Positions 47,644-57,707 are shown, numbered from the stretch's first letter. The stretch: DNA of 64,000 nt from an uncultured Alphaproteobacteria bacterium (GCA_902556405.1 CACDWF010000001.1:124001-188000); one strand, 5' to 3'. Translations and numbers: made by a program. The notes: generated from the letters alone by a model not told the origin.

Positions 47644-48375
47644 TCACGGTAAACTCAATTTTGCTGTTCTACCCCCGTCAACAGTCAGGACTTGACCTGT
47701 CAAAAAAGATGCCTTCTCAGATGCAAGCCAAACAATTAATTCAGCTACTTCGAAAGGCTCTCCACTTCGCTTCAAGGGATGGATTTCACCAATTTTATTT
47801 TTAAAAACTTTAGGATCTGATAAGGATTTTATGAACTCCTCATTCAACTCAGTATTAATCCAGCCAGGAGCGACAGCATTACACCGTACGCCCTCAGGTC
47901 CGTGGTCAACTGCGACAGCTCGCGTTAATGCATGAAGTCCTCCTTTTGAAGCACAATACGCTGGATGGCGAGGGTTACTTCCTAAACCTTCTATAGAACC
48001 CACATTAATAATGGAGCCCTTTCTTATCTTTAACAGTGGAAGAGCATATTTTATGAGAAGAAAGGGAATCGTTAAATTAATTTGAAGTTGCTCAAACCAA
48101 TCAGTTTCACTTGTTTCTTCAGCAGTCCCCTCACGCATAATACCTGCATTGTTTATTAGAATATCAAGCTGCCCTTCTAAATCTTGTATCTGAGACAGAA
48201 TTTTTTTTGGCATGTCTAAATCATTAAAGTCAGCTTCAAGCCAAAAATGCTCCCCTTTACTTCTTTGCGCTGTGTAAACCTTGGCACCTTTTTCAGTTAG
48301 AAGTCTTGCTGTGCTAAGCCCGATTCCGCGTGAAGCCCCAGTAACTATAGCAATCTTACCCTCCAGATCCTTCAT
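47644..48375 (-). CDS. SDR-family oxidoreductase
   Basis: MKDLEGKIAIVTGASRGIGLSTARLL, NNAG, YCASKGG; ATG 48375 overlaps upstream SDR by 4 nt. Confidence 0.92.
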   Translation of the reverse strand: MKDLEGKIAIVTGASRGIGLSTARLLTEKGAKVYTAQRSKGEHFWLEADFNDLDMPKKILSQIQDLEGQLDILINNAGIMREGTAEETSETDWFEQLQINLTIPFLLIKYALPLLKIRKGSIINVGSIEGLGSNPRHPAYCASKGGLHALTRAVAVDHGPEGVRCNAVAPGWINTELNEEFIKSLSDPKVFKNKIGEIHPLKRSGEPFEVAELIVWLASEKASFLTGQVLTVDGGRTAKLSLP

Positions 48376-49103
48376 GATACCGGTTTCCCCCCGTTTACTT
48401 CGACTAGAGATCCACACATGTACCGGGCTTCATCAGAGGCTAAAAACAAAATTACATCTGAAATATCATCAGGTTCAGCTATACGGCCGAGAGGAACGGT
48501 CTCATTGAGTTCTTTTATAGCCTTCTCTGGATCAAGACCACGAATAGAAAAACCAGTACGTATCATAGGTGTATTTACCTCATTTGGACAGACGGCATTT
48601 ACCCGTATGTTTTGATGTGCGTGATCACGACCTAAACACTTTGTAAACGAAGCTAAAGCGGCTTTTGACATTATGTAAATCGGATGATCAGGGCCAGGAG
48701 ATAAACCCCAGCAGCTAGCTGTATTTACAATTGATCCACCTCCATTTTTTTCCATAATCGGGATTGTAGATCGACATAACCTAAATGGTGCTTCTATATT
48801 TACGGCTATCGTTGATTTAAAGTCATCGTCCGTGGCTTCAGTGATTTTACCTCTTCTAATGATACCTGCATTATTTATCAGAATATCTAGCCCCCCCAAA
48901 GCATCTCTAGCTTTACCAGGCAACTCGTCACAAAATTGACCAGTGGACAAGTCACCTAAGAAATGAGCTTCCGCTTCAACATTACCGATAGCAATATCTG
49001 TTATTGCAACTGATGCTCCTTCGGCTCTTAATTTTCTTACTATAGATTTTCCAATTCCACCAGCGGCACCTGTTACGAGAGCTTTTTTTCCTTGAAATCT
49101 CAT
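48372..49103 (-). CDS. SDR-family oxidoreductase
   Basis: 243 aa; KALVTGAAGGIGKSIVRKL, LINNAGIIRRG, YIMSKAALAS. Confidence 0.92.
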   Translation of the reverse strand: MRFQGKKALVTGAAGGIGKSIVRKLRAEGASVAITDIAIGNVEAEAHFLGDLSTGQFCDELPGKARDALGGLDILINNAGIIRRGKITEATDDDFKSTIAVNIEAPFRLCRSTIPIMEKNGGGSIVNTASCWGLSPGPDHPIYIMSKAALASFTKCLGRDHAHQNIRVNAVCPNEVNTPMIRTGFSIRGLDPEKAIKELNETVPLGRIAEPDDISDVILFLASDEARYMCGSLVEVNGGKPVS

Positions 49104-49108
49104 TTTTA

Positions 49109-50659
49109 TTAAAACTCCTGATTAAGGGAGTCGGTAGCGGGAATTTGCGACTCTCTCAGAGCAATAAATTCTAACAATTCATCATTGATTGCTTCATTGA
49201 TTTTTGGTTCCTCATAATCTGACAAAAGAGACTTTGCGTGTTTTAGCGCTCTTTCAGTAATCTCTGTTGAGCCTTCGGCCTGCCATTGCTCAATAGAGTT
49301 ATTATCAAAAAGCTCAGGCATAAAGAAAGCTCGTTGAAAGTTTTCTAGCGTGTGGGGATGACCGAGATAGTGACCGCCGGGTCCTATGTCATTAACTGCT
49401 TTTAGGCCCTCATCAAAGTCGTCCCAATTAATGCCTTGAGCCATTCGATATGCCATCGCGCATTGCTCTGAATCAACAACAAACTTAGCTGTACTACAGT
49501 GCATACCAGCCTCATTCCATCCGGCCGAATGCCAAATATAATTTGCGCCAGACATCATGACTGCCATCAGTGTTGTTGCACTTTCATAGCCGGCTTGAGC
49601 ATCAAAAGTCTTTGCGCCTCCTAATGTGTTTGATGTTCTCCATGGAACTTTATAATAACGCGCCATTTGACCAATCATAAAATTCATTAAACTGATCTCT
49701 GGTGTTCCTGCCATTGGAGCTCCTGACTTCATTGATACTGTAGAAAGATAATGACCATAAATTGCCGGTGTACCTTTTTTAATAACTTGTGTATATGCCA
49801 GAGCCGATAACGCCTCAGCATTAAGTTGTGCAACTGTTGGAGCTACCGATGCGGGGGTGTTTGCTCCTCCTAAAACAAACGGAGAGCATAAGACCGGTTG
49901 ATTTCTTTTGCAAAAAGCTCTCATCGCGCCAAGCATCGTTTCATCCCAAACTAAAGGAGAGTTTCCGTTGCAGTTTCCGGTAACTACTGGATGACTGTCG
50001 ATAAAACCAGAACCAAACAGAATATCGCACATTTTAATCACATCTTCTGCGTTTTTGGGACTTGTTGTCATTCCCATAAATGTTTTGTCGGAGTATCGCA
50101 TGGATGAATATGTAATACGTAAATGACGCTGGCTTATAGGATGATCGTAGGGCTCTACTATATGATGTGCACTAGAGTGCATAGAGGGAAGCATGTGTGA
50201 AAGCTTATGAAAATTGGCTAAATCTTCTAAGGTTGGGTTACGACGTTTATCTTCTAGGTCTCTTAGGTATGGAGCTCCCGTCATCGGCACGAACATGCAG
50301 TGGTTTTTTCCAAAATCAAGGTTATTTTTTGGGTTTCTTGCATGATATGTAAATGTCTCGGGTATGGATTTAATTAGATCTTTTACTAGAAATCTATCTA
50401 GAAAAACTGTTTCTCCAACAATCTTTGCCCCAATGGATCTCCAATCTTGGAGAGCAATTTTATCTCGAAAATGAATGCCGGTATTTTCTAAGATGTCCAT
50501 CGAGGCCTCATCAATTCGTTTGATCTGATCTCGATTTAATGGTTCCGTAAGCGGAAGGCTGTGCTGTAATGCTGGCAGCATTGTAAAACTTCTTGTCTGG
50601 CTCTTTAGCCGTCTAGAGCTACGCCCCTTTCGTATTGTTCCTACGGCTTGCACCGTCAT
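49109..50659 (-). CDS. trimethylamine methyltransferase (MttB) family protein, non-pyrrolysine
   Basis: 516 aa uninterrupted (no in-frame amber); LENTGIHFRDKIALQDWRSIGAKIVGE..VFLDRFLVKDLIKSIPETFTYHARNP...MTGAPYLRDLEDKRRNPTLEDLANFHKLSH typical of MttB-like enzymes. Confidence 0.88.
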   Translation of the reverse strand: MTVQAVGTIRKGRSSRRLKSQTRSFTMLPALQHSLPLTEPLNRDQIKRIDEASMDILENTGIHFRDKIALQDWRSIGAKIVGETVFLDRFLVKDLIKSIPETFTYHARNPKNNLDFGKNHCMFVPMTGAPYLRDLEDKRRNPTLEDLANFHKLSHMLPSMHSSAHHIVEPYDHPISQRHLRITYSSMRYSDKTFMGMTTSPKNAEDVIKMCDILFGSGFIDSHPVVTGNCNGNSPLVWDETMLGAMRAFCKRNQPVLCSPFVLGGANTPASVAPTVAQLNAEALSALAYTQVIKKGTPAIYGHYLSTVSMKSGAPMAGTPEISLMNFMIGQMARYYKVPWRTSNTLGGAKTFDAQAGYESATTLMAVMMSGANYIWHSAGWNEAGMHCSTAKFVVDSEQCAMAYRMAQGINWDDFDEGLKAVNDIGPGGHYLGHPHTLENFQRAFFMPELFDNNSIEQWQAEGSTEITERALKHAKSLLSDYEEPKINEAINDELLEFIALRESQIPATDSLNQEF

Positions 50660-52146
50660 TCGATCTTATCCTGCGATGCTGGGTCGGTAAGATCGATCCA
50701 TATCGTTTTCACTTCACAGTATTGTTCATGGGCATGAACACCATTATCCCGTCCACCAAATCCAGATTGTTTATATCCCCCAAAGGGTGTTGTAATATCG
50801 CCTTCTCCATAGCTATTTACCGTGACAGTGCCAGCTCTAAGTTCTCGTGCTGCTCTCAGGGCATTTCTTGTATTAGCACTAAAAATAGATGCGGTTAATC
50901 CATATTTTGTTTTATTTGCTATTGATATTGCCTCTTCATTTGTTTGTACCTCTAGAACACTTAGAATTGGTCCAAATATTTCATCTCTTGCTCTTTTATC
51001 ATCTGTTGTTGTTTCGTAAATTGTAGGTGCGACAAAGCTGCCGTCCATCTTTCCCCCAATAACTGCTCCCTGACTTAGATACCTAGAAACTTTTTTGCAA
51101 TGCTCTTTATCAATAAGTGCCCCTAAGTGATTTTGTGGGTCTAAAGGGTCCCCAGTTTTCCAGTCTCTTAATCGATCAACTATTTTCTTAAGTAATTCCG
51201 ATTTAATATCTTTATGAACGATCAGTCTAGATATAGCACTACAGTTTTCACCCATATTCCAAAAAGCTCCATTGACTATATGCTCTGCTACGAGGTCCAG
51301 GTTTTCTGCATCATTAAAAACAACGGCTGGGTTTTTGCCACCACATTCCAAAACAGTTTTCTTTAAATTACTTTCTGAAGAGTACTTTAAAAAAAGCCGT
51401 CCTGTCTCTGTAGAACCAGTAAAACTAACCATATCAATATCTGCGTGGCGCCCAAGTTTTTCGCCAACTATCGGCCCAGCACCTGGTAATACTTGTAAAA
51501 CTCCTCGAGGAATTCCTGCCTCAGCAGCAAGCTCAGCAACTCTCAGAGCAGTAAGAGAGGTCTGCTCGGCAGGCTTTACAATGACCGAACATCCAGAAGC
51601 AAGAGCAGGGCCTATTTTCCAGGCAAGCATCAATAACGGGAAATTCCATGGAAGAATTGCCGCAACTACACCTATTGGCTCTCTTATTATCAAAGATAAA
51701 GCATCATCGCCACTGGGGCCTGTTTGGTCATAAATTTTATCAATTAACTCAGCATGCCACTTTATGGTATGAATTGCTTCCGGCAAATCGATTTGAACAC
51801 AATCTCGGATTGGTTTCCCACTCTCTAGACTCTCCATTACGGCCAGTTCTTTTTGATTTCGTGTTAATAACTTGCATAGCTTTATTAGTATATCTTTTCG
51901 TTTAGACGGGTGGAGGCGACACCATCGACCTTGATCAAAAGCCTCTCTAGCTTTACCAACTGCAAGGTCAATATCTTCACCGCTAGCAGTGCTAATACTT
52001 GTTATTTCCTGACTTGTGGAGGGATTAATAGTATTCATTATTTTTCCTGAACCTGTATGATACTTTCCATCGATAAATGGGCTTTGCGGAAAGTCCAATG
52101 ATGCCCCAAGACTTTTATATTCTTCGTGTGTCAAAAGCTCACTCAT
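50656..52146 (-). CDS. aldehyde dehydrogenase (betaine/gamma-aminobutyraldehyde type)
   Basis: 496 aa; ILPWNFPLLMLAWKIGPALASG, LECGGKNPAVVF, NMGENCSAISR, FGGYKQSGFGGRDNG; stop overlaps MttB start by 4 nt. Confidence 0.93.
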   Translation of the reverse strand: MSELLTHEEYKSLGASLDFPQSPFIDGKYHTGSGKIMNTINPSTSQEITSISTASGEDIDLAVGKAREAFDQGRWCRLHPSKRKDILIKLCKLLTRNQKELAVMESLESGKPIRDCVQIDLPEAIHTIKWHAELIDKIYDQTGPSGDDALSLIIREPIGVVAAILPWNFPLLMLAWKIGPALASGCSVIVKPAEQTSLTALRVAELAAEAGIPRGVLQVLPGAGPIVGEKLGRHADIDMVSFTGSTETGRLFLKYSSESNLKKTVLECGGKNPAVVFNDAENLDLVAEHIVNGAFWNMGENCSAISRLIVHKDIKSELLKKIVDRLRDWKTGDPLDPQNHLGALIDKEHCKKVSRYLSQGAVIGGKMDGSFVAPTIYETTTDDKRARDEIFGPILSVLEVQTNEEAISIANKTKYGLTASIFSANTRNALRAARELRAGTVTVNSYGEGDITTPFGGYKQSGFGGRDNGVHAHEQYCEVKTIWIDLTDPASQDKIE

Positions 52147-52148
52147 AA

Positions 52149-53051
52149 CTATCTCCCCATTATTCTATCAATCGTAACATTCATTGTATTTACCACTTGT
52201 TCGAAAATACGTTTTTCGTCTTTATTTAGGGGCTGTAAAGGCTTCCGAGGAGGTCCGGCATCAATCCCTCTTAAATTCAGCCCGTACTTAATGCATTGCA
52301 CAAACTTTCCTCCCTGTTCCAGAACCCGCATCAGAGGAAGCATGGCTGACATTACAGCTCTTCCTTTAGTGAAATCCCCTTCAATTACGCATGTTTTATA
52401 AAGAGCTAAATGGGCTTCAGGTGCAAAATTAGAACCAGCACATACCCAGCTTTGAGCACCCCATGCGAAAAACTCTAATGCCTGATCATCCATTCCGCAG
52501 CTTAAAGATATGTGAGGATAATCTCGTGCCAACATATGTAATCGGTTTGGATCTCCTGAGCTTTCTTTTATTGCACAAAAGTTTTTTGAGCGACCTAATC
52601 TGTCAAGCGTCTCTTCATCCATATTAACGCTCATTCTCCCTGGGTAATTGTATAGAATTACAGGTAAATTTGCTTCTCTATCTATTGCTAAGGCGTGCAG
52701 TGCAATCTCTCGTCCCGTCGGATAAGCATAAGGTGGTGTAGCAATCATAATAGCATCAGCTCCAGCAATTTTTGCTTGCTTTGCATATTCGATACTGTCT
52801 TCTGTACGAATAGCACCGGTTCCAACAATCATAGGTAAACGATCATTAATTAATTCTTTTACTCTATTCATTAAGAACACACGTTCTTTCATACTCATGG
52901 CGTAATATTCACCCGTAGTGCCAGCTACGATAATTCCGTGAACGCCTGCATTCACTAAAAAGTCGATGGCTGAAGCCATAGCTTCTGAGTTGAGTGTAAA
53001 GTCACTATTGAAAGGGGCTATTAAAGGTGTATAGATCCCCTCAAATCTCAT
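52149..53051 (-). CDS. dihydrodipicolinate synthase (DapA)/N-acetylneuraminate lyase family protein
   Basis: 300 aa; GIYTPLIAPFN, GTTGEYYAMS, LYNYPGRMSVNM, CAIKESSGD Schiff-base Lys. Confidence 0.92.
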   Translation of the reverse strand: MRFEGIYTPLIAPFNSDFTLNSEAMASAIDFLVNAGVHGIIVAGTTGEYYAMSMKERVFLMNRVKELINDRLPMIVGTGAIRTEDSIEYAKQAKIAGADAIMIATPPYAYPTGREIALHALAIDREANLPVILYNYPGRMSVNMDEETLDRLGRSKNFCAIKESSGDPNRLHMLARDYPHISLSCGMDDQALEFFAWGAQSWVCAGSNFAPEAHLALYKTCVIEGDFTKGRAVMSAMLPLMRVLEQGGKFVQCIKYGLNLRGIDAGPPRKPLQPLNKDEKRIFEQVVNTMNVTIDRIMGR

Positions 53052-53134
53052 TTCTTAGCCTTGTATACGGAGACTTTTATTGACTTGTATGAAAGTTTTA
53101 ATTTGGAAATAGACAAAATAACCACCATCATTTA

Positions 53135-53155
53135 CATCCATTTTGAATGTGGATG
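53135..53155 (+). promoter_or_regulatory. inverted repeat upstream of the DapA-like/ALDH/MttB operon
   Basis: CATCCA-ttttgaatg-TGGATG, about 84-104 bp upstream of the first gene. Confidence 0.3.
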
Positions 53156-53184
53156 GTAACAGAGTCAATGATTAGGAAAGACAA

Positions 53185-53205
53185 AGGGACCTTAAAAAGA
53201 TCCCT
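53185..53205 (-). terminator. putative terminator hairpin for 53227..53580
   Basis: Minus strand AGGGATCTTTTTAAGGTCCCT followed by TTGTCTTT; stem with one mismatch. Confidence 0.4.
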
Positions 53206-53226
53206 CTATTATATAATAGCTAGAAT

Positions 53227-53580
53227 TTAGTAAATCGCCACCAGCTGGAAAATTGCAATTATTACAAAAACCCCAGCAAAAACAAATTTTAATATATTAA
53301 GTGGAATAGCTTTTACCTCTTTGCCGTAATTCGTTTTTGATGTCTTATCATCCATTTCATCAATTAGCAGCTTAATGGTACTCATTTGTCTGATAATACC
53401 AAATGAGCCTATGAAGGCCATCAATACAACCGATGCCGCAACTACATTTTCTTTGCCTGAAAGATCGCCGAAAACTATGGCCATTAACGTAACTGATTGA
53501 CTGATTGCTGTAATAAATACGACAAATGCAAAGTTGTAAAAAGCACTTATCTGTAGAGATGCTCGTATATTTTGATCCAT
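53227..53580 (-). CDS. small membrane hypothetical protein
   Basis: 117 aa, three predicted TM segments. Confidence 0.65.
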   Translation of the reverse strand: MDQNIRASLQISAFYNFAFVVFITAISQSVTLMAIVFGDLSGKENVVAASVVLMAFIGSFGIIRQMSTIKLLIDEMDDKTSKTNYGKEVKAIPLNILKFVFAGVFVIIAIFQLVAIY

Positions 53581-53653
53581 TTCAAAATCCCCCTTGTTTA
53601 ATTAAGGCAAATGGTAAACCAATTTTTCTAAGTTCAAAAGGAAAACTTTTACA

Positions 53654-54595
53654 TCAATGAAAAGACTTTAAAATATTTATTATCTCTTTAAAAATTTTCC
53701 TTCCTAAAGGGCTTTGATCACGGCATCTAATGAAGCCATGAATTAGTGATTGCGCCTCCTTGTGAAATACAGGCACTCCATCATCTATAAGCTTTTTAGC
53801 TAGTTTTTTACCTTCTGAAGCTAAGGGATCTAATTCTGCATTTAATATTACCGTTTTTGGCATTCCAGAAAAACTCTTCTCTAAAATTGGAAATGCCAAT
53901 GTATTTAAATAGTCGTCAGGTCCGTTCAGATACGTATCAAAAAACCAAAGCATCATTTTTTTTGTAAGAAAAGGCGCTTCTGAATGCTTTAAGTAAGAGT
54001 AACTATTAAAATCTTTGTCTACACATGGATAGATTAGAAATTGATATAAAGGGAGGGGGCCACCATTTTTTAAAAGAAGGAGACTAGTCGATAGGGCTAG
54101 ATTTCCACCTGCTGAGTCGCCTCCTATCGAGAGTCGATTTTTATCAATATTAAAAGTATCAGCATTTTTGAAAACTTCATTAAAGATCTCGTGGCATTGA
54201 TATAACGCTGTTGGAAACTTATTTTCTGGAGACAAGCCATAATCAAGAGAAATTACTTGGCAGTCTCCACCTAAAGCCATGTCGACACATACGCCATCAT
54301 GAGAGTCAAGATTTCCAATGATCCAACCTCCTCCATGCATGTATATTAAACAAGGAAGTCGTGTATTGTCGCCCTTCCTTCTATAGATCCTAGAATTTAC
54401 TGTGCCGTTTTTCGTGTTAAATAGATGCTCTCTAACATCCAATGTTGTTGGCCTATTGAGTGTAGTCATAGCTACTTTCTTTTTCATTGACTCTCTGAAG
54501 GCTTGGGGAGCGTAATTATATGGCATGTTGTTCTTTTTCGGTGCCATTGTTTCAACAAAGTTATTCAGCGAAGGGTCCATATTTGGGTAAACCAT
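53654..54595 (-). CDS. alpha/beta hydrolase (acetyl esterase / HSL family)
   Basis: 313 aa; IYMHGGGWIIGNLDSHDG (HGGG), IGGDSAGGNLA. Confidence 0.92.
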   Translation of the reverse strand: MVYPNMDPSLNNFVETMAPKKNNMPYNYAPQAFRESMKKKVAMTTLNRPTTLDVREHLFNTKNGTVNSRIYRRKGDNTRLPCLIYMHGGGWIIGNLDSHDGVCVDMALGGDCQVISLDYGLSPENKFPTALYQCHEIFNEVFKNADTFNIDKNRLSIGGDSAGGNLALSTSLLLLKNGGPLPLYQFLIYPCVDKDFNSYSYLKHSEAPFLTKKMMLWFFDTYLNGPDDYLNTLAFPILEKSFSGMPKTVILNAELDPLASEGKKLAKKLIDDGVPVFHKEAQSLIHGFIRCRDQSPLGRKIFKEIINILKSFH

Positions 54596-54687
54596 TTACA
54601 TTTGTCTTTCTATTGAAATAATTTTAATGACTTCGTCTTATTTAAAAGTTAGCCTTTAAAAATTGGTTTTACAAGTGGTGGCTTTTT

Positions 54688-56037
54688 ATGAGACTTGAAA
54701 AGGGAGGCCCGATACAAACCTTTTATATTGGCAACAAAAAAATGCCTGTAGTTGAAAGGGGTGAGGGGGTTTATCTATATGATGAGGAGGAAAAAAAGTA
54801 CTTTGATGCCTCGTCGGGTCCTATTACCTGCAATATTGGGCATGCAAACCCAAAAGTATTGGAAGCTATTAGAAATCAATCCGAAAAAGTATGCTTCGCA
54901 AGCCATGCATTTTTTGAAAATAGACCCAATAGAGACTTAGCGAAGAGCTTAGTAAATTTAACGGGCAATAAGTATGATCAAGCATTTTTTGTATCAGGAG
55001 GCTCTGAGGCAATCGAGGCATCATTTAAGCTTTCAAGACAATATGCACTCGCTTGTGGACAAACTAAAAAGCATAAAATAATAGCCCGAGCACCCAGTTA
55101 TCACGGATCAACAATGGGAGCTTTTTCAGCATCTGATGACTCTGAGATGAAGGACAACTTTCAAAGTCTGACAAAAGTATCGATTAAAGTACCGGCTCCC
55201 CTTTCTTACAGAGTACCAGATAATTTTGATACAACATCTTACGCAAGATTTTGTTTAGATGAGCTTGAAAGAACTATAATTGATGAAGATCCGGAAGAAA
55301 TATTAGCTTTTATTCTGGAACCCGTTGGGGGACTTTCTACTGGTGCACTGGTGGCACCTGACTTTTACTACATACGAGTTAGAGAAATTTGTGATCAGTA
55401 TGGGGTAATTTTGATTTACGACGAGGTAATGAGTGGGGCTGGTCGAACGGGACAGTTTCTTGCTGCTGATCATTGGAGGGGGTCAGACCCAGACCTAGTA
55501 ATATTAGCAAAAGGCCTTTGTGCTGGTTACTCGCCGCTGGGCGCTTTATTGGCTCCTAATAGGATAGTTGAACCAGTTGTGTCTTCTGGTGGGTTTTTGC
55601 ATGGACACACGTATGCATCTAACCCTTTATCTTGCGCGATTGCAAATGCCGTGCTGAACGAGGTTATTGAAAATAACCTTATAGAAAATGCCCAAGTCGT
55701 AGGTGATTATCTTAAAAAGGGTTTGGAGAATTTAGCAACGCAATTATCAATTATTGGTGACGTTAGAGGCAAAGGACTGTTGCTAGCTGTAGAAATTGTT
55801 CGAGATACAGCAACCAAGTCTATGTTCAATATAGATCAAAGAGCCATTTATCGAATAAGTGAGCTTGGAATAAAAAATGGGATTCTCCTTTATACTCGAA
55901 AAACGTCGAAGGGTGAAAATGGTGAGTGGCTGATGATCGCACCTCCACTAATTTCAACCACAGATCATTGTGATGAGTTTTTATCTAAACTTAATGAAAC
56001 ACTAAAGGATTTTCAAAAGGAGCAAGGAGTTATATAA
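54688..56037 (+). CDS. class III (omega) aminotransferase
   Basis: 449 aa; ASSGPITCNIGHANPKV, FVSGGSEAIEASFKLSRQY, LIYDEVMSGAGRTG, LAKGLCAGYSPLGALLA. Confidence 0.93.
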   Translation: MRLEKGGPIQTFYIGNKKMPVVERGEGVYLYDEEEKKYFDASSGPITCNIGHANPKVLEAIRNQSEKVCFASHAFFENRPNRDLAKSLVNLTGNKYDQAFFVSGGSEAIEASFKLSRQYALACGQTKKHKIIARAPSYHGSTMGAFSASDDSEMKDNFQSLTKVSIKVPAPLSYRVPDNFDTTSYARFCLDELERTIIDEDPEEILAFILEPVGGLSTGALVAPDFYYIRVREICDQYGVILIYDEVMSGAGRTGQFLAADHWRGSDPDLVILAKGLCAGYSPLGALLAPNRIVEPVVSSGGFLHGHTYASNPLSCAIANAVLNEVIENNLIENAQVVGDYLKKGLENLATQLSIIGDVRGKGLLLAVEIVRDTATKSMFNIDQRAIYRISELGIKNGILLYTRKTSKGENGEWLMIAPPLISTTDHCDEFLSKLNETLKDFQKEQGVI

Positions 56038-56049
56038 ATCTTACTTCTT

Positions 56050-56244
56050 TTAATTGGGAAAGGTAGTCTTCAATCTCTCCATTATTTCTTCTCTTTGATT
56101 GTCAGTCATGATTACCCATTCTCTAATCTCATCTTGCGTTCTTCCGCATCCTATGCACACTCCATCTTGCAGACTACATATTTTCACGCAGGGGCTCTTG
56201 ATATCTTCCCAACGAATTCTATTTCTCTGTCCTCTTCTTGCCAT
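56050..56244 (-). CDS. DUF1289 small cysteine-rich protein
   Basis: 64 aa; SPCVKICSLQDGVCIGCGRTQDEIREW. Confidence 0.85.
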   Translation of the reverse strand: MARRGQRNRIRWEDIKSPCVKICSLQDGVCIGCGRTQDEIREWVIMTDNQREEIMERLKTTFPN

Positions 56245-56264
56245 ATGCTTTAAGTCTAAATTTT

Positions 56265-57302
56265 TTATTGATAAAAGCTTTTAAAACCAGCAATTGCTTT
56301 ATCAAGACCTTCATCCGAAATATCACGATGTAAGACCATCCGGATTGATGGGTTCTGGTCTCCTATTTTAACACCATATTTTTCCAAATGTAATCGGAGT
56401 TTCTCGGCCCGACCATCTTTAGGCGTGAAAAACACCATGTTTGTACCGCTATCAACGTGCCCAATATTCATTTCTCTAAGTTCGTTAGCTAAAAACTTAG
56501 CTCTGTTATGATCTTCAACGAGCCTAGATATATTGTTATCAAGAGCATAATGTCCTGCAGCGGCAACAATACCAACCTGTCTCATAGAACCCCCAAGAAT
56601 TTTTCTGTTTCTTCTCGCTTTTCGGATAAATTTTGACGAACCAACTAGTACTGTACCAAGGGGTGTGCCAAGGCCTTTTGACAAACATACTGATACACTA
56701 TCTGCACAATTGGCCAGTTCTTCGGGTTTACAGTTTAATTCCGTTATAGCATTAAAAAAGCGTGCGCCATCAAGATGAATACTAAGACTGTTTTTTCTAG
56801 CAGTTTTAGAAACATCTTCCATTTTTTCTAAAGATATTGCTTTGCCGCCAACGGTATTTTCTAAGCATAACAATCGACTTGATGCGTGATGGGGATCGTC
56901 CTCTTTAATCGCTCCTTCAACAGATGCTGGTGATATCGACCCATCATTTTCTGTTTCAACTGGCCATAATGATATTCCGGCTAACACGGAAGCACCTGAT
57001 GCTTCGTCCCAGTATACATGATAATTTTTGCCAACAATTATTTCCTCGCCTCTCCCACAATGAGCCATTACAGCTGATAGGTTGCTTTGGGTGCCTGAGG
57101 GAAAAAAAACTCCGTCGTCTTTTCCTAAAAGTGATGCTAATCGTTTTTCTAATAAATTTACAGTCGGATCCTCACCGTAAACATCGTCACCAACGACTGC
57201 AGTTGCCATCGCTTTTCTCATACCTTCATCAGGAGAAGTAAAAGTATCACTTCTAAGATCACACTCCCATGTTTGATTTCTTATCGCATTATGCTTATTC
57301 AA
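56265..57302 (-). CDS. ltaE: low-specificity L-threonine aldolase
   Basis: 345 aa; DLRSDTFTSPDEGMRKAM..AVVGDDVYGEDPTVNLLE, FFPSGTQSNLSA, IHLDGARFFNA, SVCLSKGLGTPLGTVLVGS. Confidence 0.9.
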   Translation of the reverse strand: MNKHNAIRNQTWECDLRSDTFTSPDEGMRKAMATAVVGDDVYGEDPTVNLLEKRLASLLGKDDGVFFPSGTQSNLSAVMAHCGRGEEIIVGKNYHVYWDEASGASVLAGISLWPVETENDGSISPASVEGAIKEDDPHHASSRLLCLENTVGGKAISLEKMEDVSKTARKNSLSIHLDGARFFNAITELNCKPEELANCADSVSVCLSKGLGTPLGTVLVGSSKFIRKARRNRKILGGSMRQVGIVAAAGHYALDNNISRLVEDHNRAKFLANELREMNIGHVDSGTNMVFFTPKDGRAEKLRLHLEKYGVKIGDQNPSIRMVLHRDISDEGLDKAIAGFKSFYQ

Positions 57303-57323
57303 ATGTAAACCTCTTTAGTTTCT

Positions 57324-57707
57324 CTAATGATCTCGAGGATGATTAATGCCGTCAAATTTTTCTATAACTCCTCTATAATCTGCGATATTGAAATCATCAA
57401 TGCAAGCAACATTTACACAAATTTTACCAGGGCTATTTCTACTATTATGGTGGGTATGTGTGCCACATATTATACAAAAAAAATGCACGGCTTCGTTGGT
57501 ATTGAATACATATTCGGTGACAGACTGAAAACCTTCGACCACTGTTACCTTATCCTTCGGTACACATAGCATCCCAAAACCTTTACTTTTGCTACAGATT
57601 GAGCAATTACATCTTATAATCTTTGAAATTTGTTTATCCAAAACGACATTTAATCTTATTGATCCGCAGTGACACAAAGCTTTTAGTTTTTTAAATTTAT
57701 AGGTCAT
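57324..57707 (-). CDS. GFA (glutathione-dependent formaldehyde-activating)/CENP-V domain protein
   Basis: 127 aa; CHCGSIRL, CNCSICSKSKG, FFCIICGTHTHH. Confidence 0.88.
   Translation of the reverse strand: MTYKFKKLKALCHCGSIRLNVVLDKQISKIIRCNCSICSKSKGFGMLCVPKDKVTVVEGFQSVTEYVFNTNEAVHFFCIICGTHTHHNSRNSPGKICVNVACIDDFNIADYRGVIEKFDGINHPRDH

Noticed and set aside
49109-50659. Pyrrolysine (amber readthrough) in the MttB homolog
   Set aside because: The reading frame is complete without any in-frame TAG, so it is a non-Pyl MttB-family member
51272-51733. 153-aa plus-strand ORF
   Set aside because: Antisense to a strongly supported aldehyde dehydrogenase; shadow ORF with no recognisable family
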